A stretch of DNA of 64,000 bases from Candidatus Woesearchaeota archaeon (GTDB lineage: Archaea > Nanobdellota > Nanobdellia > Woesearchaeales > GCA-023898365): NCBI GenBank assembly GCA_023898365.1, contig CP060219.1, positions 124,001 through 188,000 of the forward strand, given 5' to 3'. A model generated the notes under the pieces. That model did not search any database and was not told the origin of the DNA. It saw only the letters and a list, made by a program, of their open reading frames with translations. This document shows, piece after piece, positions 42,009 to 50,542 of the stretch; the first letter of the stretch is position 1; the number at the start of each line of letters is the position of its first letter. Position numbers and translations under genes: made by a program.

Positions 42009-43574
42009 TCAATGTTCATTCCTACAATTACTCGAACAACCATCACCATCTCTCCAATTGCCATCATCACATTCTTCCGAGTCTTCTCGTATGCCATTAC
42101 CGCACCATCGCGGCAAGGAAATTGATGAATGAACACAATATAGCCGATATTCATTTTCACAAGTTTTTTTCTCACCAGTATCAGTCCACTTAAAGTTAGT
42201 GCTTGTCGAATCACCTACTATTCCAAGCTGAGAAGATTTGGTCCAGACATCGCAATTATCTCCAAAGAGAAATCCGTGCCTGAGACCAGTCCACACAAAA
42301 TCTGAAACTGTATGTCCGTATTCATCATACATGATTGGAAAGTAAAGATCATAAAGGCCTAAATCTTGAAAACTATCGGCAACAAGGGTTGCGTTTGCAC
42401 TTTCATTTGCTGAACGGACATAATACTCAACTCCGCTGTCAGGAATAGCTATATGACTCAACACGCCAACACGAGGCATCGCGCCTAACCAGGCAATCCA
42501 TGCCCCTTGACCGATTGTTATTCCGTCAGAATTTTTTGCTAAATAATTACAAATAGCATCAGCAGCAAGTAGTTCGTTTGCTTCTTCAGGACTATTTATC
42601 ATGTTCTTTGTGTAGGGATTAATCAAACCAACGGCATAATTTAAAAACTTCCCTCCTTCATAGATTTGGCTTGTTACAAAAACATTTGAATAATACTTAC
42701 ATTTCGCATTACAATAATCACCACCATTATCAATGCCGTCGTCGCATTGTTCGCCATATTCTTGCCCGCCTAAAGTCACATTTCCTATTTGAGCATCACC
42801 GCAGAAGAGAGGAGAATCAATTCGTACATTGCCACAGGTTGCGTTGCAGTAATAACAAGCACTGCCATATGGTGGAGGAACGCAGAGTTGACCGTTTCCT
42901 GCGCCATCGTCGCATACTTCTCCTGGTTCTGCAAATCCATTTCCGCAGGACGTGAAGCATTGTGAAATGTCAAGTTGACAATTCGCTGTGCATTGCATCG
43001 TCCCTCCTTCATAATATCCTTGCGAGAGGCAAGTTGCGCCTCCTAAACTTGCACCATCACATTGTTCGCCAGTCTCAATTATGCCATTGCCGCATTCAGC
43101 GCCAAGTGCTTGTTCAACTTCTCTTGCGGCAACTTCTGTAACGATAGTACCAAGCGCGTCGTATTCTATTCCAGATCCTGAACTTAATAAATAGGTGAAG
43201 TTAAGTGTGAGAATTACTGTTGTTCCGGGAGCAAATTCTTTGTTGAGATCAAATCGTGTTTGACGAGATTCGGAAGGATTAAGAACCAGAGGTGTTGAAA
43301 ACTCTTGTGTGGCTGATGAAAATTCGAGAATGCGTACACTTGTTATATTTACCGGACGCGCAACTTCATTTCGAAAGTTTATTGCAAACAAGCCGCTTTC
43401 GGTGAGAAGCGCATCTTCACAGGCAAAGGTTGACCCAAGATCACAAACCCGTTGCGTAATAACAGTTGGTTCAAATATGGTTGAGGAAAGCAAGAAGCCA
43501 ACTCCTCCAAGGACTATGAGAAGAGTGAGAGAATAAAAAACAATGGTTTCAATTGCCGCAGCACGATGATTCAT
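42009..43574 (-). CDS. surface protein with DUF4215 Cys-rich repeats and a DUF1554-like domain
   Basis: 521 residues. One N-terminal membrane helix (~9-32) is followed by an Ig-like domain (~60-150), Cys-rich units (CGNGIIETGEQCDGA; CGNGFAEPGEVCDDGAGNGQ; CGDAQIGNVTLGG), then a ~170-residue domain resembling DUF1554 (AADAICNYLAK; GAWIAWLGAMPRVGVLSHIA; NFKWTDTGEKKTC), a C-type-lectin-like fold. It ends with another CGNGIREDSEECDDGN unit. It is the last gene of an operon with two cytoplasmic coiled-coil proteins; its start overlaps the upstream stop (ATGA). Confidence 0.75.
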   Translation of the reverse strand: MNHRAAAIETIVFYSLTLLIVLGGVGFLLSSTIFEPTVITQRVCDLGSTFACEDALLTESGLFAINFRNEVARPVNITSVRILEFSSATQEFSTPLVLNPSESRQTRFDLNKEFAPGTTVILTLNFTYLLSSGSGIEYDALGTIVTEVAAREVEQALGAECGNGIIETGEQCDGASLGGATCLSQGYYEGGTMQCTANCQLDISQCFTSCGNGFAEPGEVCDDGAGNGQLCVPPPYGSACYYCNATCGNVRIDSPLFCGDAQIGNVTLGGQEYGEQCDDGIDNGGDYCNAKCKYYSNVFVTSQIYEGGKFLNYAVGLINPYTKNMINSPEEANELLAADAICNYLAKNSDGITIGQGAWIAWLGAMPRVGVLSHIAIPDSGVEYYVRSANESANATLVADSFQDLGLYDLYFPIMYDEYGHTVSDFVWTGLRHGFLFGDNCDVWTKSSQLGIVGDSTSTNFKWTDTGEKKTCENEYRLYCVHSSISLPRWCGNGIREDSEECDDGNWRDGDGCSSNCRNEH

Positions 43575-44110
43575 TTTAGTTTTTTATCCATTTTTTGAGC
43601 AACTGCTGCTAGTTTTGCTACGTTTTCTGTAAAGAGCGGCAGAACTTGCGAGAATACTTTTTCCATAGCTTTCACTTCTGCGCCAACATTCAAAATGTGC
43701 TTGTCGTATTCTGCAACTTTTCCAAGAACAGATTCGTTAAGCATTTTTACTTGTGCTTGCACGTCGTTGAGCTGTTGCGAAAGTTTGCTTAGCGTGATTT
43801 GTGTTTCGTTTTTCCAATCAATTATTTTGTTAATGTCAGCAATGACTTCATTCCATTTTTCATCAATGACCGTTTCGACAAGTTCTTCGACCGCAAGATG
43901 TTGACGTTTTGGCGAAGATACATGATCTTGTGGCTGGACTTCTTGACCAAAGGTTGCATCATTTTGTGTATGGGCAGTTTTAATTTCTGCTCGACTTAAT
44001 GCGTTGAAGATGTCTGATGATGAGTGACCTTCTTTTTGAAGAATTTCAATAATTTGTTGCTTTGTCAGGCCTTGCCCTTGCATATCCTGAATTCTTGTAG
44101 TTTGAATCAC
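43571..44110 (-). CDS. cytoplasmic coiled-coil protein with N-terminal UBA-like motif
   Basis: 179 residues. The start is a GTG at 44108-44110 overlapping the stop of the upstream gene (GTGA); an ATG nine codons later (MQGQGLTKQQ) is the alternative. Residues ~13-42 form a UBA-like three-helix pattern (GLTKQQIIEILQKEGHSSSD). Residues ~80-175 are a long heptad-repeat coiled coil (NETQITLSKLSQQLNDVQAQ). No enzyme motif. It probably interacts with the next protein and with the cytoplasmic tail of the surface protein. Confidence 0.7.
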   Translation of the reverse strand: MIQTTRIQDMQGQGLTKQQIIEILQKEGHSSSDIFNALSRAEIKTAHTQNDATFGQEVQPQDHVSSPKRQHLAVEELVETVIDEKWNEVIADINKIIDWKNETQITLSKLSQQLNDVQAQVKMLNESVLGKVAEYDKHILNVGAEVKAMEKVFSQVLPLFTENVAKLAAVAQKMDKKLK

Positions 44111-44487
44111 TTTTTCACCTCTTCAAGCTCTTGTCTTGTTACAAAGTTCTGTGGTTGCCAAAGATTAATATATGTTTCTATTTCTTTAAGTTCGGGCTGT
44201 CTTGCCAAAAACTTCATTTCTGAGCGTAATAGTGCAAGTTCTGCTTGCATTTCATGCAGTGTTGACTTTATGGCAAGAAGATCTTCTGAAAGGTCTCTTA
44301 TTTCTCTCACTGCGTCTTTACTTACTTCTCTGAATCGATCGTCAGTTATTTGGTTTTTTTTGTGGAGCGTTCCATTTCGTTCTTCAAGAAGCTTGATGCG
44401 CGTATTAAGGTGAGTTATTTTTTCAGAATAATCTGTTCCCTCTTGTTTTTTCCCCTTTTCAGGAGGTGGAAAGAGTTCATTTGCCAT
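44107..44487 (-). CDS. coiled-coil protein of unknown family
   Basis: 126 residues: a short disordered start (PPPEKGKKQE), a central coiled coil of about 75 residues (SEKITHLNTRIKLLEERNGT; DLLAIKSTLHEMQAELALLR) and a conserved-looking C-terminal stretch (ETYINLWQPQNFVTRQELEE). Soluble. First gene of the operon with the UBA-like coiled-coil and DUF1554 surface proteins. The arrangement recalls archaellum accessory ArlC/D/E genes, but the sequence does not let me assign it to them. Confidence 0.65.
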   Translation of the reverse strand: MANELFPPPEKGKKQEGTDYSEKITHLNTRIKLLEERNGTLHKKNQITDDRFREVSKDAVREIRDLSEDLLAIKSTLHEMQAELALLRSEMKFLARQPELKEIETYINLWQPQNFVTRQELEEVKK

Positions 44488-44598
44488 ACGCTATGCCTTT
44501 GCAAGTATCATTTATTAAGCTATTGTTTGTTTAGCTCAATTTATTGAGTTGTAAGAAACAAAGAATGTAACCTAAAAATATTAACTTTTCAGTAGTAA

Positions 44599-44609
44599 TA
44601 TTTATAAAC
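44599..44609 (+). promoter_or_regulatory. TATA box of the 88-residue exported protein gene
   Basis: TATTTATAAAC, about 23 bases before the ATG at 44631, fitting leaderless transcription. Confidence 0.55.
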
Positions 44610-44630
44610 AAGATATGAGTTTCTCTTCCT

Positions 44631-44897
44631 ATGAAAGCACTTATCATGCTCCCCATCGTTCTTGGCATCATTCTCACTACAGCAATGAGTTTGCAGGAAT
44701 TTGCAGAATCTTCAAGTGAGAAAGCAATAGATTTTGCAGATGATATGAACAACGCATTTAGCTGCGCGGCGCTAGGAAAATCAATCTTTGAGTGCTCACC
44801 AGATCTGAAAACCACAGATTTTACCAATGAAACCATCAAAGCAAAAGAACTCATTGCAGAACTCGAAGAGAATCTCGACGACGCAAACCAATTCTAA
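44631..44897 (+). CDS. small exported protein
   Basis: 88 residues: signal peptide or anchor (MKALIMLPIVLGIILTTAMS) followed by an acidic helical mature part with two Cys (SCAALGKSIFECS), which may form a disulfide. It stands alone between two opposite-strand surface operons. Not recognised. Confidence 0.6.
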   Translation: MKALIMLPIVLGIILTTAMSLQEFAESSSEKAIDFADDMNNAFSCAALGKSIFECSPDLKTTDFTNETIKAKELIAELEENLDDANQF

Positions 44898-44911
44898 AGT
44901 AGTAGTTACGT

Positions 44912-46774
44912 TTATTGCTTTTTAACCTTCTGTTTTAACCGAGCAATCATGTCTTCGCTTTGTTTAATCCGCTCATAGCGCTGTTGACGAAGAGCATCTT
45001 CCTGAGAAGCAAAAGTGGCCTGCGCTGCAACCACCTCTTTTTTTGCAAGGTCATCAATAGGAGGGGCAGCACCACCACCCGATCTCGAAGAAGAAATGTG
45101 AGATTTCAACGCCTTCGTTCGTTCATGCATCTGCTTAAGTGATCGCACTTGTTTTCGTTTAGAGGAAGAAAAATAATTTGCAGGAAGCAAATAGACAAGG
45201 AGAAACAAAATAACTGATGCAAGACCAACCAATTCAAACCAATGAATGGCAAGTAGGGCGATGCGAGACTCGATGATATTTACTAACAAAATTGTGGAAC
45301 GCACAGAAGACATAGGAACTCCAAAAACACTCGGCAACGTATTTAACACATCTTCAGAATCAGTAACATAAGAAGTGATCCACGATTCACCCTGATCGAT
45401 ACGATCAACCACCCAAACACCCTTCTTGGTGAACGGTTGAGAAATCTCTCTAAATTCAGCAGACTCCGGAATCAACTCTTTAACAACAAGATCTTCCAAC
45501 GGACTTTCTCCCAAATTCAACAAATTAAGTGTGACGCGAATCTCATCTTGCGTAATGTACGCGACACTCTTTTGCACGAAGAGTTTTTTCTCAGGAATAT
45601 ATTGGCGAATGAACGGCAATGACGAGCTATACACCCTGTTTTTCCCATAAACAAATTCTCCAGCAGGGAAAAAATCAACACCTAACGAATCTTCATCAAC
45701 ATATTTGATCGCGTATTCGACCCGTTTTGACTTTCGAGGATTTAACGACATATCCCACGTAAGTGTTGAACCATCAGCATTCTTTGTTCCTTCGCCCGTA
45801 TCAATAATTTCAAAACCCGAAGGAATCTCATCAGTGAGTTTTCCTGAAACAAGAAGCGGATCAAAATTATTCAAAATAAGTTTGACGTCAATAACGTCTC
45901 CTGGTAAGACTTGTGTTGAAGAAACAGTTTTTCTTAAAAACACATTATTCAAAAGGAAGCTATTAAAGAACACATCTCGTCCAGTCCCATTTACTGAGGC
46001 ATTCAAACTGTAATTAATCAAATCATCTTCAGTAAAGAGAGAAATATTGTTTGTTCTATTATACACGAACTGAGAGGCATCAAGAAACACGTCCGCTTGA
46101 AGCCAATAAATCTCCCCTTCGACCACTTCTTCATCGAAAAAATCCTTCGCGTAAAATTCGCCAGGGCCAATTTGAGTAACCTCTCCTGTAAAATCCCACG
46201 ATTCGAGTTCACGCGTAATATCCAAATCAGATGTTTTCGTCACTTTAAATAAATCAAGTGTTAAATTAAAACTTGTTGGATTCTCAAAATGAACACTGAT
46301 TAATCTTCTATCACGGCCAGTGATTGCTTCAACTTCTGGTTCGTTTTTGAGAAGTTGACCGAACACATCAGTGTAGACTTCGGGTTCTTCTTGGAAGATG
46401 CCACCTGCAAGAATAGGTTCCCCATCAACAATAGGATTAATCGACGTAATACCCAAAATATTGTAACTGAGTGAAATTGAGCTTTGCGGTTCAATACTAA
46501 AAATTATCAATCCTTGCGACGTCATCAATTGACCTGAAGAAGTTGCATTAGAGCGAAGTTCAAGACCAAACAAATTATACGGTATGTTAAGATTGTTAAG
46601 CGTGACTTCTTCTTGGTTATATATAGTGATTACTCCATCAACATTGACAACATAAAAATCATCGTAGAAACTTGTAATCTTGCCCGATTCGACAATATCA
46701 AAGACTATAGTACCTGCCGTTGCAAAAGGAAGGAGAAAAATGGCAAGAGTGAAAAAAAGAACAAACCATTTCAT
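44912..46774 (-). CDS. membrane-anchored surface protein with DUF11-like repeats and coiled-coil cytoplasmic tail
   Basis: 620 residues. Signal peptide (~1-20), beta-rich ectodomain including at least two conserved-repeat (DUF11-type) units (FLRKTVSSTQVLPGDVIDVK and VQKSVAYITQDEIRVTLNLL), a membrane helix (~525-548) and a ~70-residue basic cytoplasmic coiled coil (EDALRQQRYERIKQSEDMIA). The start overlaps the upstream stop (ATGA). The third gene of a surface operon (47537-49327, 46771-47481, 44912-46774). Confidence 0.7.
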   Translation of the reverse strand: MKWFVLFFTLAIFLLPFATAGTIVFDIVESGKITSFYDDFYVVNVDGVITIYNQEEVTLNNLNIPYNLFGLELRSNATSSGQLMTSQGLIIFSIEPQSSISLSYNILGITSINPIVDGEPILAGGIFQEEPEVYTDVFGQLLKNEPEVEAITGRDRRLISVHFENPTSFNLTLDLFKVTKTSDLDITRELESWDFTGEVTQIGPGEFYAKDFFDEEVVEGEIYWLQADVFLDASQFVYNRTNNISLFTEDDLINYSLNASVNGTGRDVFFNSFLLNNVFLRKTVSSTQVLPGDVIDVKLILNNFDPLLVSGKLTDEIPSGFEIIDTGEGTKNADGSTLTWDMSLNPRKSKRVEYAIKYVDEDSLGVDFFPAGEFVYGKNRVYSSSLPFIRQYIPEKKLFVQKSVAYITQDEIRVTLNLLNLGESPLEDLVVKELIPESAEFREISQPFTKKGVWVVDRIDQGESWITSYVTDSEDVLNTLPSVFGVPMSSVRSTILLVNIIESRIALLAIHWFELVGLASVILFLLVYLLPANYFSSSKRKQVRSLKQMHERTKALKSHISSSRSGGGAAPPIDDLAKKEVVAAQATFASQEDALRQQRYERIKQSEDMIARLKQKVKKQ

Positions 46775-47481
46775 TCTGCACCCTTCTTTCGAAACGTAAA
46801 AACTGTTTTACCTAAGACGAGCACGATAACAATCAACCAAAAGATGTTTACCGCCCTAATCTTATCGTTTCTAAAGAAGGGAATAATCGAGTATTCAAAA
46901 CTCAAACGCTCAGTTGGACCCCATTCGAGCAAAGTTGATGAGCCTTCTGAAGAAACAAGGGCATCAGGGGCGAACGTTACATGATATTTCTTTGGCAAGA
47001 CAAACGAGGTCGTCTCAACTTTCCGTGGAATGGTAGTGTGCTCAGCAGGAATATCAATGCCATAGAATAAGATGCCTCGAGGCTTAAAATCTAACCAGTA
47101 CGTCATAGTCACATCATAATAAAATTGTGGCAAAAGAGGATCCCAAATGGTAAACACAAGATCGGTAAAATCTGTTCCGGGAACAATCTTAGTATCTAGT
47201 CGTTGATCAAATTTGTTTTTTACGACAAATTCTGAGGCGCCAATTGATTCTTCACGATCACCACCACTTACTAACTTTGAAAGTTTGAAATGAATCTCAC
47301 CAGGAATAATAGGATTGTCGCCAACATTCTTGAGGCGAATTTCTTTTTGTACAAGAATTTTTCCATCTTCTAAAGAGTAAGTGGTTTGATAATTATCAAA
47401 AACAACAACTTCAGCAGAAACTTGAGATAGAGTGATAAGTAGGGAGAATAACAAAACCAGTAACGTAATTGATGTTCTCAC
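46771..47481 (-). CDS. surface protein with signal peptide and C-terminal anchor
   Basis: 236 residues. It starts with GTG at 47479-47481, supported by a GGGGGTG ribosome-binding site 8 bases upstream. Signal peptide (~1-23, ending QVSAE), beta-rich ectodomain (EILRVKNVGDNPIIPGEIHF-like pattern), a membrane helix near the end (VNIFWLIVIVLVLGKTVFTF) and a short basic tail. The ectodomain resembles the ribophorin/transglutaminase-like 'VVFDNYQTTYSLEDGKILVQ' type, only loosely. It couples to the next gene by ATGA. Confidence 0.7.
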   Translation of the reverse strand: MRTSITLLVLLFSLLITLSQVSAEVVVFDNYQTTYSLEDGKILVQKEIRLKNVGDNPIIPGEIHFKLSKLVSGGDREESIGASEFVVKNKFDQRLDTKIVPGTDFTDLVFTIWDPLLPQFYYDVTMTYWLDFKPRGILFYGIDIPAEHTTIPRKVETTSFVLPKKYHVTFAPDALVSSEGSSTLLEWGPTERLSFEYSIIPFFRNDKIRAVNIFWLIVIVLVLGKTVFTFRKKGAE

Positions 47482-47536
47482 GGAACTTTACACCCCCAAA
47501 GTTGAAAAAATGAAAATAAAAAAAAATTGGAAGAAC

Positions 47537-49327
47537 CTATTTGTACTTCCTTAGCTTATGATTGATCTGCCTAGTCATCAACACGTTTGCTACATTGATC
47601 GCGATCAAAAACACCACGAGGCCAACATAGAACAATTCTCTTGTTCGCGTGCCAAGGACCGATCTCATCAAAATAGCTTCCGAACCACCAGCTCCATCAA
47701 CTTTACGAGGGTCCAATCCTACAATGTAAAGTTCAGACGCACGATAGTCACCGGATCCGTTTACCCAGTAACTCACATTCCAAGTCCTGTTATTGTATGA
47801 CTCACTGATTGGACCAAGAGATGAGTTGTAAGGATTCTTCAATGGAATATTCCATTGATGAGTCGTACCGTTAAACTCGGTGTTGGTAACGTTGGCGGAC
47901 GCGTCTGGCGTTCTACTATACGTATAGTTGAATGGCGTGAATTCTGAAGGCACGAAGTCGTAGACCGTGACCACTAAGTGTTGTGGCGTCCAGTCATTTC
48001 CAATGTTTTCAACTAAGATGTCAATGCGATATTGATCTTCGTATGTTGAAACAACATCCTTATGCACTTCAAGCCAGTAGCCATTTACCACGTAGATGTA
48101 CTTCATATAATAATCGTTGCCATTTCTCGTATATGTCGAGTTTAAAATTTGATTATAGGCGTTGATTATGTTGAAGTAAGGCAACATCCACACAACAGGT
48201 GGTGGAGAAGTTACCGGATCACTTCCGTCGGTAAAGTTAAATTCCCATGCAGTGCTTAAGTAACCTGTTGACAAGTTGATTTCTTGATTTGGATACACCG
48301 TTGAGTTGAGTAATCCAAAGTCAGTCGTTCGGTTCGTCATATTAAGCGTTGTTGTAACCCACATAGATAATTTTGTCAAGCGGTAAGCAATGTTAATTGG
48401 CGTGGTAACATTAGACCGCGCTTCCCACGTCACATTTGTATTGTTCTCATTATCTGCAGGCTGCACAATTCTTTTTGTTAAGTGATCATGTGCTTGCGCA
48501 GAAGCAATAACTGAATCTAAAGAGAGGTTAGATGCTAAATAGGAAATATTGTATCTAAGCGTCTCAGTGATTGCCTTGTACGTATCTGACGTTGGAACAT
48601 TGTTTGGCGCAGTCACATTGTACTGAATCCAGACAGTTTCGCCAGGAACTAAGGTTCCTGCACTCGCTTGCCAATACCAACTCGTGTTACTTGTTCCATT
48701 CCCGTGGAGATTAGCAAAATCTCCAAGCTCGTAGAGTTCGTCAAGAGAGAACAAACTGTTTGTTCCATTCCATAAAATACCATTAACTTGGATAGAAATA
48801 TTAATATCATTTACATTCTGGCCGACAGCTAAAACGTTGCTTGCTGATTGATTAACTTGCCAAGTGTGACCAGCAAGAACCTTCCTGTTAAATCCATGTT
48901 CGACATTTCCATAAGAAGTGTTAATATCTAATGGTGGTTGAACTGAACCACAAGACATATTATAGTTAAACGTTGAAAAATTTCCTGCTCGAAGTTGAGG
49001 AATATGAACTTGAAAGACATCTCCTGGAGCAGAACCAAGAGTTTGCGAACCGTATCTTCCTGCAATGAGTGTGAAATTCGTACTCATTGTGTCCGTGTTC
49101 GAGAAGTTAATATAGATATCATCTACCGTGTCCGGACTTGGATTAGTCACGTTGAGAATTCCAATGATCTCACATGTTGTCGTTGATTCCGTTAAATAAA
49201 AATTTTCTGCGTAGGTAACATTCTGATTGACTGTTTCAACCAATGAAATGTTAATCCTTGTCGGAAGCGCTGAAGCCACCGACATAAATAGCAATCCTAA
49301 CACTAAGAGAAAAATAGCTCGTCTCAC
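47537..49327 (-). CDS. large surface protein with signal peptide and C-terminal membrane helix
   Basis: 597 residues from a GTG at 49325-49327 that has GGTGA five bases upstream; an earlier GTG at 49381 is also in frame but gives a charged, unlikely N-terminus. Signal peptide (RRAIFLLVLGLLFMSVASAL), a long beta-rich ectodomain with very many NxS/T glycosylation-type sites, and a C-terminal helix (LFYVGLVVFLIAINVANVLM) with a basic tail. A TATA box (CATTTATATATG, ~49416-49427, minus) drives the operon. Family not recognised. Confidence 0.65.
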   Translation of the reverse strand: MRRAIFLLVLGLLFMSVASALPTRINISLVETVNQNVTYAENFYLTESTTTCEIIGILNVTNPSPDTVDDIYINFSNTDTMSTNFTLIAGRYGSQTLGSAPGDVFQVHIPQLRAGNFSTFNYNMSCGSVQPPLDINTSYGNVEHGFNRKVLAGHTWQVNQSASNVLAVGQNVNDINISIQVNGILWNGTNSLFSLDELYELGDFANLHGNGTSNTSWYWQASAGTLVPGETVWIQYNVTAPNNVPTSDTYKAITETLRYNISYLASNLSLDSVIASAQAHDHLTKRIVQPADNENNTNVTWEARSNVTTPINIAYRLTKLSMWVTTTLNMTNRTTDFGLLNSTVYPNQEINLSTGYLSTAWEFNFTDGSDPVTSPPPVVWMLPYFNIINAYNQILNSTYTRNGNDYYMKYIYVVNGYWLEVHKDVVSTYEDQYRIDILVENIGNDWTPQHLVVTVYDFVPSEFTPFNYTYSRTPDASANVTNTEFNGTTHQWNIPLKNPYNSSLGPISESYNNRTWNVSYWVNGSGDYRASELYIVGLDPRKVDGAGGSEAILMRSVLGTRTRELFYVGLVVFLIAINVANVLMTRQINHKLRKYK

Positions 49328-49415
49328 CTTGGTCACCTTTGTATATCTTTGAAAACGAATAGTTTCATGCGAGCAACACACCCTTGAAACCCACAGAGCT
49401 AAAAACCGAAGTTTT

Positions 49416-49471
49416 CATATATAAATGTTTCGAAAAAATGTCTGTTAGAATAGAAAAATCTGACATTTTTT
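49416..49471. promoter_or_regulatory. promoter and 10-bp inverted repeat upstream of the surface operon
   Basis: Minus-strand TATA box ATTTATATATGA (~49415-49426), then on its upstream side AAAAAATGTC (49433-49442) and GACATTTTTT (49462-49471), a perfect 10-bp inverted repeat around 19 bases. It stands between divergent surface-protein operons and could be a shared operator. The remaining ~110 bases to 49580 show nothing clear; TATA box ACTTATAAAG (49581-49590) serves the plus-strand operon. Confidence 0.5.
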
Positions 49472-49612
49472 GTTAGCACGTTTGAAGAGTAACGAAAAAC
49501 TATGTAAAAAAATATTCAACAAAAACTTCTGCTTGAGAACAGTCACTAACATCACGTTCTATGACTGCATCTATAGCAAGACTTATAAAGTGGATTTATC
49601 CAAAATAGGTTC

Positions 49613-50542
49613 ATGGTTCATAGGAAACCAGCTGGTCCAAAAGGACTTGGGCTAGTTGTTATACTTTTCACGCTCTTCTTCTTAGTGGCAGTAATCCCTT
49701 TCACAACAAGCATTAGCGTTAATCCACAAGAAACAATAATTGAGCGGATTGACCAAGAAAATATCATTCGCATCAGCATCATCAATAATGATGTTGAAGT
49801 CCAAAACATTCAACTGCAAACGAGTCAAGAATCAAAGTATCTTGACAGACATTTTTCTATCAACCCAACATTATTCGGTCTTTCACCTGGCGAAACAAAA
49901 GTTATTGAAGTGCAACCAACAGACTTACTTTCTGTAACACCCGAAAAACATCATTTTTCCTTATTAGTAATCAGTGTTGACGAAGAAAATCAAGAGCAAA
50001 CAATTAGTGGCGCAATCACCATTTATTTTACCAAAGAAGGAGATCAACAACCTTCTCTTCATTTTGACAAACTTACCGTGGTGAGTTCTTCACCAGAAGA
50101 AATTGTTTACAGTGTAGATCTTCTTAACAATGGCAACATAAATGATTGGATTAAGCCACGCGTTTCTTTATTTGACGAATCAAGAAATGAGGTGTTCTCT
50201 ACAACGTATAAAAAACCATTTCTTCTTGAACCAAGCCAATCAACGACTTTGACTCTCCCTCAGCAATTTAGTAGATTAGAAAGAGGAACCTATACACTTC
50301 GTGTTCAGATGATTTACAACGAAAATCTCTCCTCGCCGCTTCGAGAAGCGCAAATTACTATTAACCAAGAACGTGCAAGGACAACAGAAGGAAACGATTA
50401 CTCAATCCCTCTGGTCATCTCTCTAGGTGTGCTCGGACTCTTAGGATTCATCTTGTATCGATACCGAGAATACATAAAAATCAAAGAAGAGCTTGAAAAA
50501 AAGCACAGCAACAAAGAAGGAACAAACACGAAGAAAAAATGA
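49613..50542 (+). CDS. membrane protein with two anchors and an Ig-like ectodomain
   Basis: 309 residues. N-terminal helix (~13-33, LVVILFTLFFLVAVIPFTTS), ectodomain of two Ig-like (NEW3/CARDB-type) units (ISVNPQETIIERIDQENIIR; LHFDKLTVVSSSPEEIVYSV), a second membrane helix (~267-283) and a highly charged cytoplasmic tail. The stop overlaps the VWA gene start. Leaderless start at 49613, set by the TATA box at 49581-49590. Confidence 0.7.
   Translation: MVHRKPAGPKGLGLVVILFTLFFLVAVIPFTTSISVNPQETIIERIDQENIIRISIINNDVEVQNIQLQTSQESKYLDRHFSINPTLFGLSPGETKVIEVQPTDLLSVTPEKHHFSLLVISVDEENQEQTISGAITIYFTKEGDQQPSLHFDKLTVVSSSPEEIVYSVDLLNNGNINDWIKPRVSLFDESRNEVFSTTYKKPFLLEPSQSTTLTLPQQFSRLERGTYTLRVQMIYNENLSSPLREAQITINQERARTTEGNDYSIPLVISLGVLGLLGFILYRYREYIKIKEELEKKHSNKEGTNTKKK

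Noticed and set aside
43571..44487. Archaellum accessory genes arlC/arlD/arlE
   Set aside because: Coiled coils and layout are similar, but no diagnostic sequence is seen and the archaellin is 8 kb away.
49470..49655. Open frame upstream of the Ig-like gene
   Set aside because: It starts before the mapped-looking promoter at 49581-49590 and has no ribosome-binding site or plausible protein.
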